Origin: Strigamia acuminata
Lineage: Eukaryota; Arthropoda; Chilopoda; Geophilomorpha; Linotaeniidae
Direction of reading: 5' to 3'
NCBI GenBank assembly: GCA_949358305.1
Contig: OX442318.1
Span: 15,172,517-15,236,516, forward strand
Length of the DNA: 64,000 nt
Numbering within the stretch: the stretch's first letter is position 1; each line of letters starts with the position of its first letter. The notes beneath the pieces are model-generated. The model searched no databases. It saw only the letters and a list, made by a program, of their open reading frames with translations, and was not told where the DNA came from. The translations under genes were made by a program, and so were the position numbers. This document shows, piece by piece, positions 1-9,271 of the stretch.

Positions 1-199
1 GTTGTGCCTTTGTGACCAGTGCCCGTTTGAACCATTCTTGACCACGCAACAGGACAGTTCTTTCCCGAAGCCACTTCAGTTTCAGCAGCTAAGGTTGTAT
101 TTTTTTCAAATTATTTCTTAGTTTAATCTTAAGCGTGTTACATTTACGCTAGTTCAGTTAAAGTTTATTTTTTCTTTGTACGTGTATTTCTTGAGTATT
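1..199 (+). other. 5' leader of gypsy-1 (partial)
   Basis: Non-coding sequence directly upstream of the gypsy-1 gag ATG. In the related gypsy-2 the gag ATG lies 829 bp after the LTR, so the gypsy-1 5' LTR and primer-binding site are expected to the left of the window. I see no LTR end or PBS here. Confidence 0.6.
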
Positions 200-1185
200 A
201 TGGCCCGTAGACCTGTAAGAGTTCGTGGAACACGAGGAAATCGTGGAGCACGACGACGTGGTGGTATGTGTGAAACACCAAGAGGAATTGTGGAGTCTGA
301 TTTAGAAAGCCAGGGGGAAGAAAATGTTCCTAGAGACGTTTCCAACCCAGGTAGTTCTCAAACGGATCCACTATCCGTCCCGCATGATTTAGAGGTTTAC
401 TGTCGCCATTACCAATTGGAAGTGACGCAGTTTTCCTCTCTGTGTGAAGCTCAACAATACACGGCGAATAATCATCACGAGAGAAATCGTGCAATTACTC
501 CCGATGTAGTTGTAACCAACGAACGAAGTGTTTCTGTAGATCGAACTGGCCCTCGTTCACCGGCCACATATCGCTACCAACAATTACCTGGATGGCGAAT
601 GAATGTTGCTCGTGACGACAATGGGCAGTTAAATTCTTCATTATCCGTTCAACCTTCGATTCAGTTACCAGCTAGTTCTTGGCGAGCGAATTCGGCCGAA
701 AGAATGGGAAATTCCGGACAAGGAAATATTTCTGCGCCAATTTCCCGAAATTTACCAAGTACGACGGCTGTAAATAATATTTTACCCGCTCCCACTGGGA
801 ATTTGAATGATTCTTTCAGAGTTCCACAGCCTCGAACTAATCTGTCGGTCCAACCAAGGGGGAGAAATGAAAATTATCAAAATTTTCAATCTCACACCCA
901 ATCTGATGAAGATTTTAGGAATTATAGAAATTCCCGCTCTCAAGGTGGACGAGCTCTGCCGAGAAATCAACGATTTCCCGGAGCTCCTGGTGATCCTCGT
1001 GACTCCGATCCTAACTCGAGTAGTGACGAATCTCACGCTGGTAGAGGGGGAAATTATAACAATAATTTCCACCGACGAAATAATTCGCGTTCTCCACCGC
1101 CACCTGATAGACATCAAAATTTTCAAGGCGAGCCAAATCCGCCACCCAGAGACCAAGAAAGTCGGTCTACACCCAATTCGAACTC
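200..1185 (+). CDS. gag: gypsy-1 Gag, N-terminal part
   Basis: The ATG at 200 opens a frame that runs undisturbed into copia-1. An upstream TTG at 176 is in frame, but the ATG is the natural start. The N-terminus is Arg/Gly-rich (RRPVRVRGTRGNRGARRRGG). Next comes a short segment around LEVYCRHYQLEVTQFSSLCE that aligns with LTQFCTHYELDRTQFKTIIE in gypsy-2 Gag, then a long low-complexity region rich in Ser, Asn, Arg and Pro. The frame continues at 8178: removing copia-1 plus one 5-bp target duplication (6992 bp) brings the two halves into one frame of 683 codons including the stop. Role: structural protein of the virus-like particle. Before the insertion it was an intact gag. Confidence 0.85.
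1181..1185. repeat. Target-site duplication of copia-1 (left copy)
   Basis: AACTC directly before the LTR start at 1186, repeated as AACTC at 8173-8177 after the right LTR. Copia integrases make 5-bp duplications, so this fixes both element ends. Confidence 0.95.
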
Positions 1186-1663
1186 TGTGGGGTTATTCCC
1201 GGCAATTCTGCAAACGAAATCAAAAGAAACATCAGTTGAAACGGTGCGCGAAACCGACATGCGTGCGCCATCTTTAATTCGTGAGAATATCAGGTGATAC
1301 ACGGTTAGAGGCTATTTGCACTCTCTAACAACATAGGATAAATCATTGTCAAGTTTCCAATGATTTGTCCTTTACAATCGCAAGTAAAAAACACCGACAT
1401 TAATAATCGATAAACCAAGGAAAAAGGATAAAACACAAATCGCTTTTTCAAGCAGACGACATCAGGGACGTGTGCTGTAAAGGAGAGAATATTCAACCGC
1501 GGTACATAACAAGCATTGATAAAAATCATTATCGGTTGAACACTGGATCGGGACATTAATTTACAACACACTTGTTACACATACTCGGAAATTGTGTAAC
1601 CAATAAATCACGTAACACAGGAACAAATATTTAAGCACTTCAAAATGGGTTTGCAACCCAACA
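1186..1663 (-). repeat. copia-1 3' LTR
   Basis: 478 bp, starting TGTGGGGTT and ending CCCAACA in plus-strand orientation. The coding strand is minus, so this is the 3' LTR. By eye it is identical to the copy at 7695-8172, which points to a very recent insertion. An 88-codon ORF appears in both LTR copies but is a by-product of the sequence. Confidence 0.97.
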
Positions 1664-1676
1664 AATCCCCCTTTGC
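1664..1676 (-). other. copia-1 polypurine tract
   Basis: On the minus strand this reads GCAAAGGGGGATT directly before the 3' LTR start TGTTGGG. It is the expected plus-strand primer for reverse transcription. Confidence 0.9.
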
Positions 1677-1681
1677 TTAAA

Positions 1682-4600
1682 CTATTTGTCCATAACAAAA
1701 ATGTGTTCGCAAAGAGTGTTTAACCTTGGTTTCGCTAACCATTTGGTTAAAATATCTGCCACGTTCAGAACCCCGGCGATGTGTCTAATAGAAAACGTTC
1801 CTTTTTCAAACCAGTCACGGACGAAATGCAGTTTGACATCTATATGTTTATTAGCGCGGTTTTCTATTCTATTTTTCGTATACTGAATCGCCGGCATACT
1901 GTCGGCATATACGCACGGGGTTGCGCGTTCGACACAAAACATAATGTCTGCGTCGTACAGTCGGTGAAGCCATATAATATCCTTCACCCCATCGACCACG
2001 GCCAGAAATTCACTCTCCATGATCGACAGGGAGGTCATTGTCTGCTTATGGCAGTTCCATGAGATTGGAACCCCCCCTAGGTACACTATATGGCCCCCAA
2101 AGCTTCTTCTCTTGTCTTGGTCTAGGGCGAAAGACGCGTCAGTGTAGACAGTAAGGGAATCATTCCTACAATTCGATAAATCGATGGCATAGTTTGGTGT
2201 GTTCCCTAAATATCGCAATACCTGCATCAGCATTCCAACATGACGCGCCGAATGTTTTTCATTGTATTGCGAGAGGACTATAACCGAAAAGAGGATATCA
2301 GGCCTAGTCCTGCTCGCAATAAAAAGGAGACTCCCGACCAAGTTCCTGTACGGAAATACCGTGTTCACCCGTTCACCCTCTTTAACTTGCTGGATCATTG
2401 TGCCAGGGGTCACTGGCACTCGCACACGGTGACACGGATCCACTCCATACATCTTACACAGCTTTTCTATGTACTTTCTCTGGTGAATACGGATTCGCCC
2501 CCCGGATCTGTCGAATTCGATGCCCAACAATAGGGTCACCGGACCCAAATCAACAATGTCGAAGAAACCGCGAATCCATTTCAGGACGCATTTTTCGACG
2601 TAATCGTCTCTTGAAAAGAGTACGATATCGTCGACGTAGAAAATGATTACTGCTTCGTTGTCCAGAGAATAGACACAGTTCAGTCCTAGCATTGGCTCAA
2701 ATCCCAATTGGAGCAGACAATCGTGGAGCGCTTGGTACCACATTCGTCCGCTCTGATGAAGGCCATATAAGGCCTTCAGCAGCATCCAACACTTATGTCG
2801 GTTTTTCGCTGTCCTGTAACCCTTGGGGACTTCACAATATTGCACTGTATCGAGGTCGCCATAGAGGTAGGCGGCCTTAATATCGATGTGCACGTCACGC
2901 CAGCCCTTAAGCACTACCAGAGTGCAGAAGAACACGATAACGAGGACGAAATTGACAACGGGGGAAAATACCTCCGTAAAGTCAATTCCGGGCCTCTGTT
3001 TAAACCCTTGGGCCACCAATCGGGCCCGGTAGCGTTGAATTGCTCCGGTGTGATCGCGTTTCATCTTATATATCCATTTTGTCCCCAAAAGCTGTACGTC
3101 TTTAGGCTTGTCAATTTCACGATAGACTTCTCGTTCATCAAAAATGTCAATCTCGTCCTTCATCGCCCCTTCCCAGTAGGGTTTGTTAATGCCCTCGATC
3201 GCCTCCTCGTAGGTGTCGGGCTCAACTGCACAAAACCCCGCAAAAGGTAAGGGTTCCTCCCCTTCTAACGTTTTGAAGTCGAAAAGGTTCGGATCGTATG
3301 CGTAACCTTCTCCATCGCACCACCGTGCAACATCAGTTCGACTTCTAAGTTTGTCGTCATTGGGCGAGAAATAAACAACGTCAACTTTTCCAGCCGTTGC
3401 CCCGGCTTTCCGGACAGACTGGATTCTCCTCCATTTCGTCATATCCAGCGGCAATAACATTGGGTCTGGGGTTTCTTTCTCTTTCACCTTTCCCTTTTTA
3501 CCCGAACCACGACGAGTTTGTACCCCAGGAGGGGGTGCCAGATCTGGATCCTCATCGTCGTCAGGATAAACGTTTAAGAAATTTTCATCATCCCCCTTCG
3601 CCCCACCAATTTCTTCAACTGGATTATCTCCATCAATACCCTGCGCCCCACCAATTTCCTCATCATCCCCAATAGGATCAACTCCAATTGCAGGCAACTC
3701 AATTGTCCGCTGCACATTTGGTCTCAAAGCGGGTCCTGGGGTTCTAGGTGGAATAGGGGGCGGAATGGGCGGTGGGATAGGAGGTGGCATAAAGGGTGGT
3801 GGCTGTCCAACAGGGACAACGGAACCATCGTCATCTTCCTCGGTGTCGGAGGAAGAGTAGCCAAAACTCTTAAATTCTTCGGATCCCCCTTGAGGTTGTC
3901 GAACTGGAGTCTGTAATCTCTTCCCAATCTCGTACCAATACGAGTCCTCGAAGATCCGCACGTGTTTTGACGCAAAAACTTGATTTGTTTTAGGGTCCCA
4001 GATCCTATAGCCCCTAGTGGAGATGGCATAGCCAACCAATGCTCCTGCCCATGCCCTACCCTCCAATTTGCTTTTGCGAGTCTGGGATGGAACATGAACA
4101 AAAGTCTTCGACCCAATGCATTTAATGTGTCGTAAAGATAGTTTCTTATTGAAAAATATCGAGTAAGGTGTTTTGCCTTCAATCCCCTGGTGGGGAAACC
4201 TATTCTTTAAGTAGACGATGGAAGTCGCCAATTCAGCCCAAAGGGGATAGGGGAAACTGTTCTCGAGCATCAAAGCCCTCACCCCGCTAATAATTGTACG
4301 GTTGGCCCTTTCAGCCACGGAATTCATTTCCGGAGAATATGCATTTGTTCGAATGCATTTTAATCCTATCTTGGAAGCGTAAGTGTCCCAATCCCGAGAA
4401 ATAAATTCCCCGCCATTATCAGTCTTAATACATTTGACTTTCTTAGAAGTCGTTCTTTCCACTTCAGTCAGCCATCGTTTGAAATGACCCAAAACCTCCC
4501 CTTTGGTTTTCATCATAATTATCCACATATACCGTGAATAGTCGTCCACGAGAATAAAATAGTAATTAGCCCCACCTAAGGAAGGACCCTGTGATTTCCC

Positions 4601-6508
4601 CCAGACATCCATGTGTACAATGTCTAAAATCCCTTTGGTTGAAATCGCAACTATAGGGGGAAAGCTTGCTCTCGTGCTTTTGGCGGTTGCACATGCGTCA
4701 CAGGTAGACAATTCCTTAGTGGACAGGTTAATTCCAAATACGTCATCAGACTTTTCTAATTTTGAAATGCCTTTAGCATTGAGATGGCCCATCCTCGAAT
4801 GCCATGTGTCCATGGTTTGGGGCCGCTCCTGGTTTCTAACTTTCACATCATCGGCGTTTCCGCCGTTAGCTTTCGCTGTCGCATTAGCTTGGGGAATATT
4901 TGCAGGAGGTGTCTGAACCTCATTCCCCGCTTTCGGTAAATTAATCGCCGCAGGCGCTGACGTTTTCTCGCTCACTTGCGCACTCAAATTAGCTGCGGAC
5001 GTCCCTTTATCCGACTTACTCAAACTTTTTAGTAATGCGTTCTTATAGTCTAAAATGGTTAGTAACGGTTGCACAAATCTTTCATCCTTTACAGATGATT
5101 TGATCAAGTCGAGGACAGCAGCCGCATTCTGTTGCGCAGTTAATGCAGCTGTGTTTACATTCCCAACCTCGATACGACAGTTAACTTTATACAATCTATT
5201 CGAAGTTCGAACTGCCGTAATCGATGGTTCCTCGATCTTATCTTTATAAATAAACATTTCCCCATTTTTGACAAATGTGCACATCCCAGCCTCATCGGTG
5301 CGTCCAAGTGAGATGAGATTCTTCCGAAAATTGGGTGCGAAGAAAACATTCTTCAAAGTAATGTCCCTATGTCGGGTTCCATAAAGCGTGGTGATGACAA
5401 CATTGCCGACTCCTTCGATTTTCGATTTGCCTTCACCTTGTTGTACGCTGAAGTTAGACAGCGGTCTAAAGTCCGAGAACCAACTCCGGTTGAAAGAGAA
5501 ATGGTCGGTCGCCCCTGTGTCCACGTACCATTGAGAATCACAATTGCCGTGCGACACAAGGGATAATGGCTGTGCAGGTTTTTCCTCCAATACTGCCGAG
5601 TATAAAGTGTGGGGCTCATCCGCATACGGGTCCAGCTGTGTGAGATTTGCTCTCTGTTGCCCTTTTCCACGGCCCCTGCCACGTCCACTTCCTCGATTTA
5701 ATTGGGCCGGCGAACCAGCAGCGGCAGGAAAAGTCCCAAAAGCTCCTTGCTGTTTTGGAGGCGACGGGCACTCTCTAGCGAAGTGACCCGTCCCTCCACA
5801 ATTAAAACAAGTGCCCCGTGAGGGCCCAGTAGCTGTTGAAGGTTTCCCACGTGGTTTCCATTTTTGCTTGGCAAATAATGCAGTATTGTCCATTTGTTGA
5901 GTTAGGACACCGAATTCGTTGCTTGATTCGTAAAGGCGATTGTATTCGCCAAGCAACCTCTCTTTCACGTTTTTAGCCGTGAAGTCAGCATCTTCCCAAT
6001 GATACGCTGTCTGTTTAATGTTCTCATATTGTGGGGGTAAGTGGTCCAAATACTGGAAAGCGTGGAACTCGTCGGAGACGTCGATTTTCACGTCTTTTAA
6101 TTCCGTGACCTTCCGATCGACTCGCCCCGTGAAAACGAGCATTTCCTCGCCTTCTAACATTTTCATGTTCAAAAAGTCACGGCGCAGTCGAGCGCGGCGT
6201 GCCCTCGTCGTCGGTTGATAAGCGTTTTTTAACGCTTCCCAGACTTTTGCAGCAGTGGGACAAGAGACGGCAATAACTTGCTGGGGTTCCGCGCAGCTCA
6301 TGCAAAGGGTTGACATGGCTTTGTCCTCCCGGACTTTGAAGTCTCTTTTCTCCTTGGCTGTGGCGGTGTCAGGCGGTTGTTTCTCCGTGCCATCCACGTG
6401 ACCCCAAACACCGTTGTATTTGAGGAGCAGCTGAACCTGCACCGACCACGTAGCATAGTTCGTACCGTCGAGTTTCTTAATATCCTTATAGTCGTCGTGT
6501 TTTGACAT
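1682..6508 (-). CDS. gag-pol: copia-1 Gag-Pol polyprotein
   Basis: 1608 residues counted from the ATG at 6508 (SKHDDYKDIKKLDGTNY follows). An in-frame GTG 18 bases upstream is not needed. Domains in order, approximate residues: UBN2/DUF4219-type Gag (1-210), CCHC knuckle CFNCGGTGHFAREC (about 233), aspartic protease DTGATDHF (about 330), GAG-pre-integrase WHSRMGHLNAKG (about 568), integrase core with MDVWGKS, TDNGGEF and the Glu of AERANRT, a proline-rich linker (PPPIPPPIPPPIPPRTPGP), reverse transcriptase starting GTKWIYKMKR (about 1140) with catalytic YVDD (about 1290), and RNase H with YTDAS (about 1456) and ending HIAGVLNVADILTKWL. No stop or frameshift is seen. It makes capsid, protease, integrase and RT/RNase H from one protein. 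The copia gene order (integrase before RT) is clear. Confidence 0.97.
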   Translation of the reverse strand: MSKHDDYKDIKKLDGTNYATWSVQVQLLLKYNGVWGHVDGTEKQPPDTATAKEKRDFKVREDKAMSTLCMSCAEPQQVIAVSCPTAAKVWEALKNAYQPTTRARRARLRRDFLNMKMLEGEEMLVFTGRVDRKVTELKDVKIDVSDEFHAFQYLDHLPPQYENIKQTAYHWEDADFTAKNVKERLLGEYNRLYESSNEFGVLTQQMDNTALFAKQKWKPRGKPSTATGPSRGTCFNCGGTGHFARECPSPPKQQGAFGTFPAAAGSPAQLNRGSGRGRGRGKGQQRANLTQLDPYADEPHTLYSAVLEEKPAQPLSLVSHGNCDSQWYVDTGATDHFSFNRSWFSDFRPLSNFSVQQGEGKSKIEGVGNVVITTLYGTRHRDITLKNVFFAPNFRKNLISLGRTDEAGMCTFVKNGEMFIYKDKIEEPSITAVRTSNRLYKVNCRIEVGNVNTAALTAQQNAAAVLDLIKSSVKDERFVQPLLTILDYKNALLKSLSKSDKGTSAANLSAQVSEKTSAPAAINLPKAGNEVQTPPANIPQANATAKANGGNADDVKVRNQERPQTMDTWHSRMGHLNAKGISKLEKSDDVFGINLSTKELSTCDACATAKSTRASFPPIVAISTKGILDIVHMDVWGKSQGPSLGGANYYFILVDDYSRYMWIIMMKTKGEVLGHFKRWLTEVERTTSKKVKCIKTDNGGEFISRDWDTYASKIGLKCIRTNAYSPEMNSVAERANRTIISGVRALMLENSFPYPLWAELATSIVYLKNRFPHQGIEGKTPYSIFFNKKLSLRHIKCIGSKTFVHVPSQTRKSKLEGRAWAGALVGYAISTRGYRIWDPKTNQVFASKHVRIFEDSYWYEIGKRLQTPVRQPQGGSEEFKSFGYSSSDTEEDDDGSVVPVGQPPPFMPPPIPPPIPPPIPPRTPGPALRPNVQRTIELPAIGVDPIGDDEEIGGAQGIDGDNPVEEIGGAKGDDENFLNVYPDDDEDPDLAPPPGVQTRRGSGKKGKVKEKETPDPMLLPLDMTKWRRIQSVRKAGATAGKVDVVYFSPNDDKLRSRTDVARWCDGEGYAYDPNLFDFKTLEGEEPLPFAGFCAVEPDTYEEAIEGINKPYWEGAMKDEIDIFDEREVYREIDKPKDVQLLGTKWIYKMKRDHTGAIQRYRARLVAQGFKQRPGIDFTEVFSPVVNFVLVIVFFCTLVVLKGWRDVHIDIKAAYLYGDLDTVQYCEVPKGYRTAKNRHKCWMLLKALYGLHQSGRMWYQALHDCLLQLGFEPMLGLNCVYSLDNEAVIIFYVDDIVLFSRDDYVEKCVLKWIRGFFDIVDLGPVTLLLGIEFDRSGGRIRIHQRKYIEKLCKMYGVDPCHRVRVPVTPGTMIQQVKEGERVNTVFPYRNLVGSLLFIASRTRPDILFSVIVLSQYNEKHSARHVGMLMQVLRYLGNTPNYAIDLSNCRNDSLTVYTDASFALDQDKRRSFGGHIVYLGGVPISWNCHKQTMTSLSIMESEFLAVVDGVKDIIWLHRLYDADIMFCVERATPCVYADSMPAIQYTKNRIENRANKHIDVKLHFVRDWFEKGTFSIRHIAGVLNVADILTKWLAKPRLNTLCEHIFVMDK

Positions 6509-7680
6509 CACGACGACACAATGCACAATAATAATGAAGGATGCACGAAAAAATCACTAAATTCGGAAATTATTCCGCACAAAACACTTCACTAGAATCA
6601 AATCACACAGTGCACACTTGTCACCCACCAAAAATGAAGGCGAAAAAACAATTCCACCCGTGGGCAAACCGCTATAAGAGCGGCGATCAAACCTTGACTG
6701 GTCGTTCCCCAACTCTTCCGTCCGACCTCCTAGGGTCGCGGGATCGGTTGGGTGGCCGTGAACAAGCCCAGACAAGAATACAGTGCCACGTGCCCGACTG
6801 GACGTAGGGTGGCACCGATACTAAGAGGGGACCAAAAACAAAAACTTAAAATTAACAAAGTTTCACGACAAAATGGTAAATACACTTTTGCGTTGTTAAG
6901 ATGGGCGGATTGCGGGATCCGATCGTCGCAATCGCTTCCGTCCAGCGTAGAACGTTGTTTAGACGTTATCGGTGCGCGGAAATGGGGCTGACGCGCTACC
7001 GCTCGCACACGTCCGTGCAAAGCGGGGAAAAACGATCCAAAATCGTCGTCGCGCCCGTCCGCGCCTTCGTGTAGCACTCCGGGGTGCAAAACACGGCTTT
7101 TCCGGTCAAATATTGTCGTGTACGCAGACTTATGCGTACAGAGACACTCGAAATTGGTTTCCACCGTCGACGGCGATGAAAATCCAAACAAAAATGGCCG
7201 CTGGTGAGGATTTGTTCTCCACCGGCGATCCACTGCTGATTTCCGATCGTTTTCGGTAATTTTCGCCTGATTCGGGGCGAAAATGCGTCGTATCGACGTT
7301 GATTCTCGTTGTTTCGGCGAGAATAATCGTCGTCTCGGCAAAAAGCTGGCGTCTAGGCGTGTATCGGCCCGAAAACACGTCGTTGCTACGTCGGCTGCAC
7401 TGCCGAATCCAAAATGGCCGCCGAAGAAAATTTGCTTCGTAACGGCGTGGAAAAGTGCTTATTTCGCACTGAAAATAAATATTTCGACACTGCTTACTGT
7501 CGTAATAGTCCGTTGTACTGTCCGCACACACAATCCCGACGATTTGAAAAAGTTGGCGAAGTTATTTCGCACGTCGCCGGCGATTCGTGTCTGCAACGAC
7601 CTCGGCCGACGTCCTGCACTCGTTTCGTCTCGAAATGTTCCGGAAAACTCCCAAAAACTGCTGGCCTTATCGTCGCACAG
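6509..7680 (-). other. copia-1 long 5' leader
   Basis: About 1.17 kb between the PBS and the Gag ATG, unusually long for copia. It has no convincing ORF; the 203-codon frame at 6730-7341 has no recognisable domain. A block near 6660-6860 is similar to the copia-2 leader (for example the shared plus-strand stretch around ACAAGCCCAGAC and AGTTTCACGACAA) and contains the hairpin listed separately. TTGATTCTAG, about 80 bases before the ATG, could be a splice acceptor, which is only a suggestion. Confidence 0.7.
6669..6683 (-). promoter_or_regulatory. Conserved leader hairpin, copia-1
   Basis: Perfect 5-bp stem CCGCT/AGCGG around the loop ATAAG (plus strand; CTTAT in the RNA), 160 bases upstream of the Gag ATG. 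Copia-2 and copia-3 have a hairpin at the matching place with different stem bases but kept pairing. Confidence 0.65.
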
Positions 7681-7692
7681 CCTCTGCTACCA
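7681..7692 (-). other. copia-1 primer-binding site (initiator tRNA-Met)
   Basis: On the minus strand TGGTAGCAGAGG, two bases (AG) inside the 5' LTR. It is complementary to the 3' end of metazoan initiator tRNA-Met (CCTCTGCTACCA), the usual 12-base copia primer. Confidence 0.92.
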
Positions 7693-7694
7693 CT

Positions 7695-8172
7695 TGTGGG
7701 GTTATTCCCGGCAATTCTGCAAACGAAATCAAAAGAAACATCAGTTGAAACGGTGCGCGAAACCGACATGCGTGCGCCATCTTTAATTCGTGAGAATATC
7801 AGGTGATACACGGTTAGAGGCTATTTGCACTCTCTAACAACATAGGATAAATCATTGTCAAGTTTCCAATGATTTGTCCTTTACAATCGCAAGTAAAAAA
7901 CACCGACATTAATAATCGATAAACCAAGGAAAAAGGATAAAACACAAATCGCTTTTTCAAGCAGACGACATCAGGGACGTGTGCTGTAAAGGAGAGAATA
8001 TTCAACCGCGGTACATAACAAGCATTGATAAAAATCATTATCGGTTGAACACTGGATCGGGACATTAATTTACAACACACTTGTTACACATACTCGGAAA
8101 TTGTGTAACCAATAAATCACGTAACACAGGAACAAATATTTAAGCACTTCAAAATGGGTTTGCAACCCAACA
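7695..8172 (-). repeat. copia-1 5' LTR
   Basis: 478 bp, same ends as the left copy (TGTGGGG to CCAACA), no difference seen by eye. As the 5' LTR on the minus strand it should hold the promoter. The TSD AACTC follows at 8173-8177. Confidence 0.97.
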
Positions 8173-8177
8173 AACTC
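8173..8177. repeat. Target-site duplication of copia-1 (right copy)
   Basis: AACTC, matching 1181-1185. The gypsy-1 gag frame resumes directly after it. Confidence 0.95.
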
Positions 8178-9240
8178 TGCTTCTAATTTGTCGGACGAAA
8201 ATGTAAAACAAATTATTCAGGGTTTAGTTGGTCAAATCCGAAGCCCGAGTAATCCCAGTCAGAATTTTGGAAAAGGAATCGAGATTCCTATTTTTGACGG
8301 AAAACAGACAGAGGTTGCGCGATTCCTTGAAATCGTCAAAGCTGTCGCACTCGGGAAAGGCATCCCTTTAGACGACATGGTACACACTGCTGTACCTGGA
8401 CGACTATTAGGCCATGCACAACGTTGGTTCCATAAGCAACGCCATACTTTTAACAGTTGGCGAACTTTCGAAGCCTCTTTTCTCGATTGTTTCGACCTTG
8501 TTCCACTTACAAGAGAAAGGCGACTTCTTAATGTAACACAACGAGCCGACGAATCACTTTATAGTTTTCTTCTGCGTTATACGCAAGAACAAGGTGAAGT
8601 GCCGCCAGGTGATAAAACTGGACGTGCGCAATTATTCGACAATTTAACTCAAGAAAGTTTCACGGCGTTATGTACACAAGGAATGTATGGTAACTTTACA
8701 GTAGATGACATTCTACAATATGTAGGAGCAAATCGCTCTAAGTTTGAAAGTTCTCAACTTGCAGCCAAATTGGAGTACGATAATCGAGAGAATCATCCTA
8801 CTCCCAAACTTCACGAAAAATCTAAGATTTTTCCATCCAAAACTTCACTACGTTTAACGCAAACACAAGATGAAGTTGAAAATGAAGACGAGTCGGAAAA
8901 TGACGACTCAACTGACGATGGTTCAATGGAGCGATTATTTGCCGCCCAGTATGAAAAGACTACTGGAAAATGCTTTTTCTGTCACGAGCCTGGACATTTT
9001 AAAAGAGAATGTCCCGCTCTTGCCAAAAAATTAGCAGGGAAATCAGACTCGTTAAATGCAAATAAAAGATTTAACCACTCTGCTCCCAACCCCGAGTTTA
9101 AACGACCCAAACAAAATTGGGTTACGTCAGAAACTTTAGACTCCAAATTTACTGACTTCCAGAAAAACATGGTTGACCTGTTAATTAAGCATTTACCAGC
9201 AGCCACTGATTCAGTCACTCCCGACGAGACAAAAAACTGA
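8178..9240 (+). CDS. gag: gypsy-1 Gag, capsid and nucleocapsid part
   Basis: Continuation of the gag begun at 200. It holds a retrotransposon Gag capsid domain (IPIFDGKQTEVARFLE through FLLRYTQEQGE), aligned with LPVFDGKQEDIDKFLS through FLVRFTKAQGS in gypsy-2. An acidic linker follows, then one CCHC knuckle (CFFCHEPGHFKREC) and a basic tail. The stop TGA at 9238-9240 falls directly on the frameshift signal, so Gag is the main product and Gag-Pol the minor one. The first codons after the junction differ in frame from the upstream half only because of copia-1. Confidence 0.9.
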
Positions 9241-9271
9241 TTCAGGGGGTTGTTCAAGTTGCCCAACCCCC
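9231..9271 (+). promoter_or_regulatory. -1 ribosomal frameshift signal, gypsy-1 gag/pol
   Basis: Slippery heptamer A AAA AAC at 9231-9237, in the zero frame just before the gag stop TGA. A 7-nt spacer is followed by a stem GGGGGTTG (9245-9252) pairing with CAACCCCC (9264-9271) across an 11-nt loop. Pol lies in the -1 frame and is open across the site. Gypsy-2 has the same heptamer, the same 7-nt spacer and a different G/C stem. Confidence 0.9.

Larger units (their letters stand above)
1186..8172 (-). mobile_element. Complete Ty1/copia retrotransposon copia-1
   Basis: 6987-bp element with two apparently identical 478-bp LTRs, a 5-bp target duplication (AACTC), an initiator-tRNA-Met primer site, a polypurine tract and one uninterrupted Gag-Pol ORF. 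It lies antisense in gypsy-1 gag. Every part needed for autonomous transposition is visible and I see no inactivating change, so it may be an active copy. Its LTR is related to that of copia-2 (shared blocks around TGATTTGTCCT and GAGCAGACGACG-like sequence). Confidence 0.95.

Noticed and set aside
1305-1571. 88-codon ORF present in both copia-1 LTRs (also 7814-8080)
   Set aside because: It is the same only because the LTRs are the same; no domain and no start context.
6730-7341. 203-codon frame in the copia-1 leader
   Set aside because: Arginine-rich low-complexity translation without any domain; the corresponding frame is not kept in the copia-2 leader.
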